This document shows, in pieces, positions 1 to 5,160 of a stretch of 10,091 nt of DNA. How positions within the stretch are numbered: the stretch's first letter is position 1; each line of letters opens with the position of its first letter. The stretch is from JAWXTP01 sp044433415 (GTDB taxonomy: Bacteria; Bacteroidota; Bacteroidia; Bacteroidales; Rikenellaceae), in NCBI GenBank assembly GCA_044433415.1, contig JAWXTP010000111.1:1-10091 (forward strand). Reading direction: 5' to 3'. Under the pieces are notes generated by a model. It was not told the DNA's origin and searched no databases. It saw only the letters and a program-made list of their open reading frames with translations. Both the position numbers and the translations under genes were made by a program.

Positions 1-1
1 T

Positions 2-118
2 GGTTATAAAGCTAAAAATTTCGTAAAAGCTGGACTAGAAGTCATAATACACATACTTGTAAGTGGCTATGAATCAAAATATAAGTTTAATGTGTTTGAT
101 TTTTTGTCATGTAGATAG
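2..118 (+). CDS. 3' end of an unidentified protein-coding gene
   Basis: An open frame of 38 codons runs in from the left edge and stops at TAG (116-118). The translated tail contains AKNFVKAGLEVIIHILVSGY and ends KFNVFDFLSCR, which looks like ordinary mixed protein sequence rather than AT-rich noise. The competing minus-strand frames are quickly closed by stops. I do not recognise the family from this short tail. If real, this gene converges on the minus-strand IS remnant, and repeat copy A starts about 38 bp after its stop. It could also be the end of a decayed gene or a chance frame. Confidence 0.35.
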   Translation, partial: GYKAKNFVKAGLEVIIHILVSGYESKYKFNVFDFLSCR

Positions 119-156
119 GTCTATTACTTTTTTTATATTCATATTTGTAATTTTAT

Positions 157-275
157 AATTATTTAATACCGTAAAGCTAAGCAAAAAATATCTCATGAAT
201 ATATTTTGAATCTATTATTTTATATCGAAATTAGGGTCTTTTCAAATATATTCAATATATTCGAAATATATTCAA
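157..275. repeat. Long direct repeat, copy A (AT-rich, ATATATT iterations)
   Basis: This ~119-bp stretch matches 4056-4173 in the same orientation, with about 13 differences or gaps by eye. Both copies share the core TTTAATACCGTAAAGCTAAG and end in spaced repeats of the palindromic word AATATATT (TTCAAATATATTC, AATATATTCGAAATATATTC). The copy is intergenic, has no open frame, and lies just downstream of the partial gene at the left edge. The copies bracket the IS remnant and the NVEALA cluster. Its nature is unknown; a dispersed intergenic repeat and an old duplication flanking an inserted segment are both possible. Confidence 0.85.
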
Positions 276-456
276 GTAAAATCCCTTCTCATAACAATTA
301 CAAATCATTAAATATCAATAATTTACATATATATAAATTATGCTATTTTCTAGTATATTTCTAGAAATAGGTTATATTTTAATTAAAAAAAACAGAAATT
401 CATGTTAATATTTTTTGAGTTGAAAGTGTCATTTCCTGATTTAGGTTGACTTTTAT
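276..456. other. AT-rich intergenic stretch with no recognised gene
   Basis: No convincing coding frame is seen on either strand between repeat copy A and the IS remnant. Near its right end TGTCATTTCCTG (427-438) differs at one position from TGTTATTTCCTG (501-512) inside the OrfB remnant, and GTTGACTTTT (445-454) echoes the IS subterminal motif. These may be rearranged scraps of the IS element. Confidence 0.5.
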
Positions 457-484
457 TGTTCTTACAACTAGCAAAAGTTGACTC
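457..484 (+). repeat. IS terminal inverted repeat, orfB side (IRR)
   Basis: This end begins TGTTCTTACAACTAGC and continues into AAAAGTTGACTC (473-484). Those last 12 bases are the perfect inverse of 1018-1029. The outer half matches the other end less well and needs a one-base gap, so the outer boundary is an estimate. Confidence 0.6.
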
Positions 485-620
485 GATTTATACTTAAAAC
501 TGTTATTTCCTGTGCAATATTTGTTAATAATACATTCTCATTATATTTGTAATAAGCCTACTTTGTAACGCCAAACAGCTTGCAAATAGTAGTTACTTTA
601 TAATCCTTAGAACTCTTTGT
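468..620 (-). pseudogene. IS3-type orfB transposase remnant (N-terminus only)
   Basis: Downstream of OrfA, in another frame, the minus strand encodes a stretch typical of the start of IS3-family OrfB: SSKDYKVTTICKLFGVTK, a stop, then AYYKYNENVLLTNIAQEI. In the family this region reads like KLFG(V/K)(S/T)(K/R)QAYY. The TAG at 558-560 sits where glutamine (CAG) is expected, consistent with one substitution. The frame ends at TAG 468-470, inside the terminal repeat. The rest of OrfB, about 240 codons with the catalytic DDE residues, is absent. As is normal for IS3 elements, the frame overlaps the end of orfA. Confidence 0.7.
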
Positions 621-1002
621 ATGCAAGTTTAAGACCGTTTGGCGCCAATTTTTTTCTTATTGGTACTTTAAATTGAACTTCTGCAACATTAATCATCTCA
701 TTGTAAGCTTCTGCTCGTAATCTCTCATAATCTAATTGAGATTGCAGGCGTTTAACTTCCGCTTGGAGATGCTTAACGTCACTTGTTGATTCTAATGTAT
801 TAGTAAGCGGTGGCTGTTCGTTCTTTTTCATAGTAGTAGAATTACTTTGGTTTTCATTTGCAAAAATACGAACCCATCTGGAAACTGTACTATGACCAAT
901 GGGTAAAATTCTGGATACGCGGTGTTCACCATATCCATATTCTCGATGAAGACGGATTACTTCATCAAAATACGATTCGCGTTTGTTTGTGTTATCTCTC
1001 AT
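607..1002 (-). CDS. IS3-family transposase OrfA (helix-turn-helix protein)
   Basis: This is a 131-residue protein. Residues about 19-47 form a helix-turn-helix (EYGYGEHRVSRILPIGHSTV, then SRWVRIF) that would bind the element ends. Residues about 75-108 form a leucine-zipper-like coiled coil (HLQAEVKRLQSQLDYERLRA). The end AYNEMINVAE...VPIRKKLAPNG is characteristic of Bacteroidota IS3 OrfA proteins. The ATG lies just inside the terminal repeat, as expected. In active elements OrfA is fused to OrfB by frameshifting to make the transposase; here OrfB is broken. OrfA alone could at most bind IS ends, perhaps repressing related copies. The frame itself looks intact. Confidence 0.85.
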   Translation of the reverse strand: MRDNTNKRESYFDEVIRLHREYGYGEHRVSRILPIGHSTVSRWVRIFANENQSNSTTMKKNEQPPLTNTLESTSDVKHLQAEVKRLQSQLDYERLRAEAYNEMINVAEVQFKVPIRKKLAPNGLKLAYKEF

Positions 1003-1017
1003 TTGTGACTCGTTTTG

Positions 1018-1044
1018 GAGTCAACTTTTTTTTAGGGTAATACA
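1018..1044 (-). repeat. IS terminal inverted repeat, orfA side (IRL)
   Basis: On the minus strand the end reads TGTATTACCCTA, a run of A, then GTTGACTC. The inner 12 bases AAAAGTTGACTC are the perfect inverse of 473-484. It lies 15 bp upstream of the OrfA start codon. TAGGGTGTATTACCCTA (1032-1048) is itself a small dyad across the proposed boundary. Confidence 0.65.
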
Positions 1045-1046
1045 CC

Positions 1047-1229
1047 CTAGGCGAAATGTCCTATCATATTACTAATTAAAAACTTAGCAGCTTTCAGCTT
1101 TAAAGAATCTTCTTTATTTGATGAGTAGTGCATCAATACTTTTTCCAACTCAGAACGACTATCTTTACTTAGTTTTAATGCCAACTCTAAGTTAGCACGG
1201 ATAACTGGCTTATAATCACTACAGGATAT
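1047..1229 (-). pseudogene. Fragment of a transglutaminase-like lipoprotein gene
   Basis: A 60-residue minus-strand frame reads ISCSDYKPVIRANLELAL, KLSKDSRSELEKVLMHYSS, then KLKAAKFLISNMIGHFA and a stop. This matches my memory of the N-terminus of Bacteroidota transglutaminase-domain lipoproteins (N-R-x-E-L-E-K-V-L-x-H-Y, then L-K-x-x-A-A-x-F-L-I-x-N-M-x-G-H). The expected signal peptide before the lipobox-like SC is missing: upstream the frame runs into a palindrome and a stop (1266-1268) without an ATG. The catalytic transglutaminase core is also absent because the sequence breaks at the IS end. No continuation was found beyond the IS, so DNA was probably lost as well. The family call is from memory of conserved motifs, not a search. 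Confidence 0.6.
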
Positions 1230-1243
1230 GTAGTGATTATAAG
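1209..1243 (-). terminator. Perfect 15-bp hairpin after the thioredoxin-like gene
   Basis: CTTATAATCACTACA (1209-1223) and TGTAGTGATTATAAG (1229-1243) are perfect inverse copies around a 5-base loop. The hairpin lies 35 bp downstream of the stop of the minus-strand operon, so it may end or stabilise that transcript. No T-run follows on either strand, so a classical intrinsic terminator is doubtful. The minus-strand distal arm also encodes CSDYK at the start of the transglutaminase-like fragment, which suggests that the palindrome arose as a rearrangement junction. Confidence 0.5.
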
Positions 1244-1278
1244 AAGAAAGATGTAAGGTGAAAATTTATAAAGTTTTA

Positions 1279-1827
1279 TCATTTACTCAATAATTTAGCA
1301 GTTTGTTCGTAAAATAGTTTCTCAATATCTTTATTAAGTAGAGGGTTGCCCACCATAATGATTTTATTATCCTTATCTAATAGAAAAGCGTGCATTGCAT
1401 GGTTTCGTGGAAGATGACTATTTTTCTTCTCAAACTCTCCCGTCTCATCAATTACTATTGGATAATCAAAAAGACTCTGTTTAAAAGCTCTGCGTATAGT
1501 TTTATTAACTTTACTGCTTGGTGAATATATAAAGTAAAATTTTAATCTTCCATCATATCCATCTGCATACTTCACAAATTCATCCCATAGATACATCTTA
1601 TTTATCCCACAAGATGTACAACCAAGAGAATCGGAGTAAACAATCATTTTCAATTCACTCTCAAAGTGATTATTTATTAAGGTATCTTTCCCATGAATAG
1701 TTACCTTTGCATCTGTTGGCAATATGATTGGTGCCGATATTAATTGAACTAGATCTTTCTTTATCTTTGCTTGATTAGTGCAAGACGCTAGAAAAGCTAT
1801 TAGTAATGTAAAAATTATTTTATTCAT
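1279..1827 (-). CDS. Thioredoxin-fold lipoprotein with CxxC motif
   Basis: This 182-residue protein begins with a lipoprotein signal (LLIAFLASC, lipid-anchored Cys16) and continues as a thioredoxin-like domain. A strand-loop-helix around MIVYSDSLGCTSCGINKMYL carries Cys70-T-S-Cys73. The C-terminal half (FYFIYSPSS..., PIVIDETGEF, HAFLLDKDNKIIMVGNPL) has the layout of TlpA/redoxin lipoproteins of Bacteroidota. The usual cis-proline before the late strand (as in TPTFFLID) is not evident; the sequence there is RNHAMHAFLLD. It probably faces the periplasm and handles thiols or disulfides, but the substrate is unknown. The start codon follows the propeller gene's stop by 3 bp, so the two are translated from one message. 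A plausible partner is the cysteine-rich NVEALA peptide encoded upstream. Confidence 0.75.
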   Translation of the reverse strand: MNKIIFTLLIAFLASCTNQAKIKKDLVQLISAPIILPTDAKVTIHGKDTLINNHFESELKMIVYSDSLGCTSCGINKMYLWDEFVKYADGYDGRLKFYFIYSPSSKVNKTIRRAFKQSLFDYPIVIDETGEFEKKNSHLPRNHAMHAFLLDKDNKIIMVGNPLLNKDIEKLFYEQTAKLLSK

Positions 1828-1830
1828 ATT

Positions 1831-2985
1831 TTAATTTATTTTAATTCTATAAAGCTGCAATATCGTAGAATCATCACACTCTTTTGGTGTAAAATTCACA
1901 CCATAATAATATCCGTCTTTATAAGTTAATAGCTTAAAGTAGTTAGGGACATTAATATCCATAATTAAATTATTTGTATTTATATCATATACCTGTAAAC
2001 CACATTCTCCACTTTTCGCAGACTTAAAATAACTTCTACAAAGAGTATTATTGCTGCATAATAACAACCCACTATTGAGACCACAGTTTTGAATGTCGAT
2101 TTTAAAATTACCCATTACATCAATATTTTTTGTATGAGTGTAATTTCTGCCTATATTCTTACACTCATATCCTATGGTATATAAAAGCTTATCGGGATAT
2201 TTATACACATATATCAACGAGTCTATAGTATGATTTACGTAAATTGTATCTGACTTTATCGCATAATCGAAAGTTTCAAGATGTGGGGTAGGATTGGTTT
2301 TATATATATTAGGAAACTTCCCAAACACCCTTTTTACTCTCATTGATTTTAAATCCAATTCGCCAAATATGGCACCTGAGTCATATCTCTGAGCTATAAC
2401 ATAGTCTGCTGATTTAGTATTTCTATTGATAATACTAATAGGAAACATTACTGTTTCATCATTCACTAAATTAAAGCGAACTCCAAAATCACTAAAAGCT
2501 AATATATTATATATACTAGGTGAGTGGAATTTATTTGTTTTTCTATTCTCCCAACCAAAATCTACAACCCCATTCTTTGAAATTTTCTTCTCTTCTAAAC
2601 GATATGAACTAATCATATTTGAATTATCCACAATCAGACATCTTTCATTAGAATCATTCTCTATTGGGTAAGCATACATTAATGAAGATATTTCATTTCG
2701 ACCTCTTCCTTTTTGAAAATATGTACCTAAATACCTTCCTGATAATGTATAGTCGTAAAATTCACACGTCACCGCATCAACAAAAGTTACAATACTATCT
2801 TTAACAAAAAAATTGCCTACTGCGGATGAATTGTAGATCTCTGTTTCAATAGTATCTATTACTATGTTTACCTGTGTCTCGCTATTTTTACCTAAATGTA
2901 TTATCTCGTTAATGTCTCTGCTACACCCATAGGATAGTAAATACCCCAATATTAATACTATTATTTTTAGATTTATTTTAATCAT
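1831..2985 (-). CDS. TolB-like/6-bladed beta-propeller lipoprotein (BF3164-like)
   Basis: This is a 384-residue protein with a short signal ending LLSYGC (Cys21), a somewhat atypical lipobox because of the tyrosine. The rest is rich in short beta strands with the family pattern 'FVKDSIVTFVDAVTCEFYDY' (residues about 60-79) followed by a G-R-G-R-N-E-I motif. That motif corresponds to the G-x-G-P-x-E signature of Bacteroidota 6-bladed propeller lipoproteins. Such proteins commonly sit directly downstream of NVEALA peptide genes, as here. Their biochemical role is not established; ligand or peptide binding at the cell envelope is a reasonable guess. I cannot distinguish between the neighbouring Pfam propeller families (TolB_like versus 6-bladed) by eye. 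It is probably co-transcribed with the thioredoxin-like gene 3 bp downstream. Confidence 0.75.
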   Translation of the reverse strand: MIKINLKIIVLILGYLLSYGCSRDINEIIHLGKNSETQVNIVIDTIETEIYNSSAVGNFFVKDSIVTFVDAVTCEFYDYTLSGRYLGTYFQKGRGRNEISSLMYAYPIENDSNERCLIVDNSNMISSYRLEEKKISKNGVVDFGWENRKTNKFHSPSIYNILAFSDFGVRFNLVNDETVMFPISIINRNTKSADYVIAQRYDSGAIFGELDLKSMRVKRVFGKFPNIYKTNPTPHLETFDYAIKSDTIYVNHTIDSLIYVYKYPDKLLYTIGYECKNIGRNYTHTKNIDVMGNFKIDIQNCGLNSGLLLCSNNTLCRSYFKSAKSGECGLQVYDINTNNLIMDINVPNYFKLLTYKDGYYYGVNFTPKECDDSTILQLYRIKIN

Positions 2986-3001
2986 ATTATCGAATTTTTA
3001 C

Positions 3002-3046
3002 AATGTAGTCAGGTATAATATTAGTAATAATTGACCTGACTACATT
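3002..3046 (-). promoter_or_regulatory. Intercistronic hairpin between the NVEALA and propeller genes
   Basis: AATGTAGTCAGGT (3002-3014) and ACCTGACTACATT (3034-3046) are perfect 13-bp inverse copies around a 19-base loop. The hairpin starts 11 bp after the NVEALA stop codon and ends 16 bp before the propeller start. No T-run follows on the minus strand, so a partial terminator or an mRNA 3'-end stabiliser is more likely than a full terminator. Either would give more peptide message than lipoprotein message. Confidence 0.65.
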
Positions 3047-3057
3047 ATCATTATATA

Positions 3058-3327
3058 CTATCTACAGTTTGCATCTTGATCACTACATGGATTTCCTCCA
3101 CAATAAGAGCCGTCTGCTGCTGCTGAACATATATTATTTGAAAACCAATTGACCTTACAATAACATTTCACTGTTTCATCACTCTCACTATCTGAACTTA
3201 ATGCCTCAATATTAGCCATAAGTAGACGTTCTTCTTCGGTCATAGTTGAGTTTTGGTAAGCATTATACCCTACCATACCCATAGCACATAAAGCTAATGC
3301 GCAAGTAAAAAATTTAATTCTTTTCAT
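3058..3327 (-). CDS. NVEALA-family secreted peptide precursor, six-cysteine tail
   Basis: This is an 89-residue precursor. Residues 1-25 are a basic, hydrophobic signal-like segment (MKRIKFFTCALALCAMGMVG). A spacer then ends in EEERLLMANIEALS, a clear variant of the NVEALA motif that names this Bacteroidota family (residues 39-44 here). The tail after Ser44 is acidic, then cysteine-rich: Cys55, 57, 67, 76, 81 and 88, enough for three disulfides or a metal site. The family is known as small exported proteins of unknown function encoded beside beta-propeller lipoproteins, which fits this operon. The ATG is the obvious start, preceded by A-rich sequence as is usual in Bacteroidota. Whether the tail is cleaved near NIEALS is not known. 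Confidence 0.85.
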   Translation of the reverse strand: MKRIKFFTCALALCAMGMVGYNAYQNSTMTEEERLLMANIEALSSDSESDETVKCYCKVNWFSNNICSAAADGSYCGGNPCSDQDANCR

Positions 3328-3341
3328 TTTTTAAAAATTTT

Positions 3342-3380
3342 GTGATAATATATCACTGATTACTTTAGTGATAATATCAT
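3342..3380 (-). promoter_or_regulatory. Operator-like dyads upstream of the NVEALA gene
   Basis: GTGATAATATATCAC (3342-3356) is a dyad with arms GTGATA/TATCAC. A second copy, GTGATAATATCAT (3368-3380), lies 26 bp further upstream. ATCACT (3352-3357) and AGTGAT (3367-3372) add a further inverted pair between them. The block sits 14-53 bp upstream of the NVEALA start, where a repressor or activator site could act. No good TAnnTTTG -7 element is visible here, so the exact promoter is undetermined. Confidence 0.45.
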
Positions 3381-3389
3381 CAAGTTTAT

Positions 3390-3428
3390 TGATAACATAA
3401 AATAAGTATGCTTGATTTTACGTTATCA
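3390..3428. repeat. Inverted repeat (13 of 14 bases paired)
   Basis: TGATAACATAAAAT (3390-3403) and ATTTTACGTTATCA (3415-3428) are inverse copies with one mismatch. Additional AAG/CTT pairing closes the loop to about 4-5 bases with one bulged G. It lies between the structured element (3442-3520) and the NVEALA operators, in the presumed leader or promoter region. It could be a terminator-like hairpin for the gene at 3588-3953, without a clear T-run, or part of the adjacent structured element. Confidence 0.55.
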
Positions 3429-3441
3429 GATTGTGTTTTGT

Positions 3442-3520
3442 GTAGCCCTTGTGTTCGTGCTAAACTCTATACCTAGTATCGAGATAGCACACGGATGCAA
3501 GGCTACTCTTTTTCATCCGT
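3442..3520. other. Compact structured element: crossing helices plus capping hairpin
   Basis: Three complementary pairs abut with no spare bases. P2 is GTAGCCCTTG (3442-3451) with CAAGGCTAC (3498-3506), one bulged C. P3 is an imperfect hairpin, 3457-3472 with 3476-3490 (GTGCTA/TAGCAC, CTC/GAG, ATAC/GTAT). P1 is ACGGATG (3491-3497) with CATCCGT (3514-3520). P1 and P2 cross, as in an H-type pseudoknot, with P3 inserted. The segment is visibly richer in GC than its surroundings. On the minus strand it would lie in a leader 115-193 bases upstream of the NVEALA start, with an A-rich joining loop. It matches no RNA class I know well. Alternatives are a mobile-element end or a recombination site acting as folded DNA. 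Confidence 0.5.
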
Positions 3521-3587
3521 TTCAGTTTTTGTTAATCTGTAATTTTCTTGCCTTTACTCCTTTCTTTAGTTTGTTTATCTCTTATTT

Positions 3588-3953
3588 TTATTTGATAAAA
3601 AGTTTAAAGATATCATTAAAATTAGCATCGTATAATATATATTTAACTCTATCATTTTGGGCATTTATTTCAAACTCTGGAATCATATCTACATGATAGA
3701 AATTTTGAAATCCCATAGAAATAATTCCTTTCTCTCTCTTAATATTGTTTTTATCTGTTACTTTAGGGAAAACAAAAATGACATTTTTATTTTTTACTTC
3801 TTTTAAGTCTGCATATAGTAAGTTTAAACAAGATTTACATATATTTAAAGGTACATATACGATCAGGGTTTGACTTAATTCTGTATTCTTATTAATCACA
3901 CTATTTAAAATATCATTAATAGGTATTTCTCTGAGATTAAATTGCAAATACAT
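3588..3953 (-). CDS. Small CxxC redoxin-like protein, possibly truncated
   Basis: This 121-residue protein contains a thioredoxin-like beginning: the strand QTLIVYVPLNICKSCLNLLY with Cys39-K-S-Cys42, then a helix and the strand KNVIFVFPKV. Later strands (KYILYDANF) are short. It resembles the redox-active part of Bacteroidota membrane-anchored redoxin-like proteins that occur near NVEALA clusters, which normally start with a membrane anchor and run longer. Here no signal peptide or anchor is present and an in-frame stop lies seven codons upstream of the ATG. Either this is a short cytoplasmic protein or the 5' end has decayed. The ATG is centred in the palindrome AAATACATGTATTT (3946-3959). 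It faces the same way as the NVEALA operon, 260 bp away. Confidence 0.55.
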   Translation of the reverse strand: MYLQFNLREIPINDILNSVINKNTELSQTLIVYVPLNICKSCLNLLYADLKEVKNKNVIFVFPKVTDKNNIKREKGIISMGFQNFYHVDMIPEFEINAQNDRVKYILYDANFNDIFKLFIK

Positions 3954-4055
3954 GTATTTCTCAAATTGATTTTATTTATATAATAACTTATTAGATAAAT
4001 AGGTTTGTTTTGTAATCACACTTCTTTGATAAAAAGTTAATCAAAATAGTAATAA

Positions 4056-4173
4056 AATTATTTAATACCGTAAAGCTAAGTAAAAAATATTTCATGAATA
4101 TATTTTGAATATACTTTTTTATATCAGAAATAGGGTCTTTTTGATATATTCAGTATATTTGAAATATATTCAA
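4056..4173. repeat. Long direct repeat, copy B
   Basis: This is the counterpart of 157-275, in the same orientation, sharing TTTAATACCGTAAAGCTAAG, the CATGAATATATTTTGAAT block, AGGGTCTTTT and the final GAAATATATTCAA. It lies between the divergent gene at 3588-3953 and the TSUP gene. Outside the repeat, the remaining intergenic sequence from 3954 to 4393 is AT-rich with no coding frame that I can support. Confidence 0.85.
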
Positions 4174-4226
4174 TGTTAATTACTTTTTAAAAAGGTGCTA
4201 ATATGTTAAATATGAGTATTTTAAAA

Positions 4227-4242
4227 TATATCGAAATTAAGG
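4227..4242. repeat. Short third partial copy of the direct-repeat core
   Basis: TATATCGAAATTAAGG here differs at one base from TATATCGAAATTAGGG at 221-236 in copy A. It is followed by further ATATATT iterations to about 4266. It may be a decayed fragment of the same repeat family; chance is possible in such AT-rich sequence. Confidence 0.4.
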
Positions 4243-4353
4243 TAAATTATATATATTTTGATATATTACAGCTTTAAGCAGAGCTTTTCTTATCTATTTT
4301 TTTTTAAAATAATGTAGAATTATTAATAAAAGGTTAAATTTGTTTATTTTTTA

Positions 4354-4361
4354 TACTTTTG
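4354..4361 (+). promoter_or_regulatory. Probable -7 element of the TSUP gene promoter
   Basis: TACTTTTG (4354-4361) fits the Bacteroidota -7 consensus TAnnTTTG and lies 32 bp before the TSUP start codon. A TTTG at 4339-4342 is too close to serve as the usual -33 box, and none is clear at the standard distance. The call therefore rests on the -7 element and its position. Confidence 0.5.
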
Positions 4362-4393
4362 TCAGCAAAATATCATAATCTAAAATTTCAAAA

Positions 4394-5149
4394 ATGGAAA
4401 CTATTATCAATCTTCTACCAGACCCATCTCTATGGTGGGTAGTAATTTTATGTGCAATTTTAATAGGCTTTTGTAAAACGAGCTTTGCAGCTATAGGGAC
4501 AATAGTTGTACCAATTATGGCACTAGCTTTTGGGGCAAAACCTTCTACAGGGTTAATTCTACCTTTGTTATGTATAGCTGACGTCGGAGCTATAATTTAT
4601 TATAGTAGAAGTTGTAGTTGGCGACACTTAGTTAGATTACTAGCGTGGGCAGTGTTAGGACTTTTTGTTGGGATAGGAATAGATTATCTTATACCAACAG
4701 CATTTTTCAAATATCTTTTAGCATTTTCTATATTAATAAGTGTATTTGTGTTAATAGGTAATGAAATGAAAAAACACAAGAGTGACAAGCCACAGAAAAG
4801 TTGGGTATTAGCTGCTTATGGGGTCTTAGGAGGCTTTGCCACTATGATAGGTAATGCCGCAGGACCTATAATGTCAGTTTATATGTTATCGGCTAAGATG
4901 CCTAAATTAGTATTTGTAGGTACTAGTGCTTGGTTTTTCATGGCTATAAATTATATAAAACTACCTTTACAGATATGGGTATGGGATAATATTCATTACG
5001 ACTCTATATTAATAGGTCTTTCTATGATACCTTTTATTTTTGTAGGTTCTGTGTTAGGTATTTACATTGTTAAAATTGTCCCTGAATCATTATTTAGAAA
5101 ATTAGTAATTTGGATTACACTATTATCAGGTCTTGCTATTCTTTTCTAG
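4394..5149 (+). CDS. TSUP-family (TauE/SafE-type) membrane exporter
   Basis: This 251-residue, highly hydrophobic protein has about eight predicted transmembrane segments arranged as two repeats. The N-terminal half carries GFCKTSFAAIGTIVVPIMAL (residues about 25-44) and the C-terminal half GGFATMIGNAAGPIMSVYML. Both are typical of the TSUP family (formerly DUF81), and the length is normal. Known members move sulfite, sulfoacetate, thiosulfate or other small anions across the inner membrane; the substrate here cannot be read from sequence. The gene has its own probable promoter and ends before a strong terminator, so it appears to be a single-gene unit rather than part of the downstream operon. 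Confidence 0.9.
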   Translation: METIINLLPDPSLWWVVILCAILIGFCKTSFAAIGTIVVPIMALAFGAKPSTGLILPLLCIADVGAIIYYSRSCSWRHLVRLLAWAVLGLFVGIGIDYLIPTAFFKYLLAFSILISVFVLIGNEMKKHKSDKPQKSWVLAAYGVLGGFATMIGNAAGPIMSVYMLSAKMPKLVFVGTSAWFFMAINYIKLPLQIWVWDNIHYDSILIGLSMIPFIFVGSVLGIYIVKIVPESLFRKLVIWITLLSGLAILF

Positions 5150-5160
5150 AAGCTCCTTAT

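Larger units (their letters stand above)
457..1044 (-). mobile_element. Internally deleted IS3-family (IS150-like) element
   Basis: The element consists of an intact OrfA-type gene, a broken start of OrfB, and terminal inverted repeats. Reading inward, the left end (minus strand from 1044) starts TGTATTACCC and reaches AAAAGTTGACTC. The right end (plus strand from 457) starts TGTTCTTACA and reaches the same 12 bases. TG-starting ends with this layout fit the IS150 group of IS3. Full IS3 elements are about 1.2-1.5 kb, so at roughly 590 bp most of orfB, including the DDE integrase domain, is missing. No matching target-site duplication was found beside the proposed ends, so the outer limits are approximate and rearrangement at a boundary is possible. 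The element cannot move by itself but might be moved by a related active copy. Confidence 0.72.

Noticed and set aside
157..275. A CRISPR array or replication origin based on the ATATATT iterations
   Set aside because: The repeats are short, irregular and without spacer units. No replication initiator gene or DnaA-box cluster is visible nearby.
858..1040. A plus-strand 60-codon frame opposite OrfA
   Set aside because: It is an antisense shadow of the OrfA coding sequence with no recognisable protein features.
2426..2671. A plus-strand 81-codon frame opposite the propeller gene
   Set aside because: It is an antisense shadow; the minus-strand frame is long, has a lipobox and family motifs, and belongs to an operon.
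3442..3506. A tRNA or integron attC site at the structured element
   Set aside because: There is no cloverleaf with anticodon and T-arm consensus, and the conserved attC R'/R'' core ends (GTTRRRY and its inverse) are not present in the expected places.
3412..3696. A plus-strand 94-codon frame with hydrophobic translation
   Set aside because: It starts at TTG inside a hairpin loop, crosses the structured element and overlaps the better-supported minus-strand CxxC gene. Its hydrophobicity follows from T-rich sequence.
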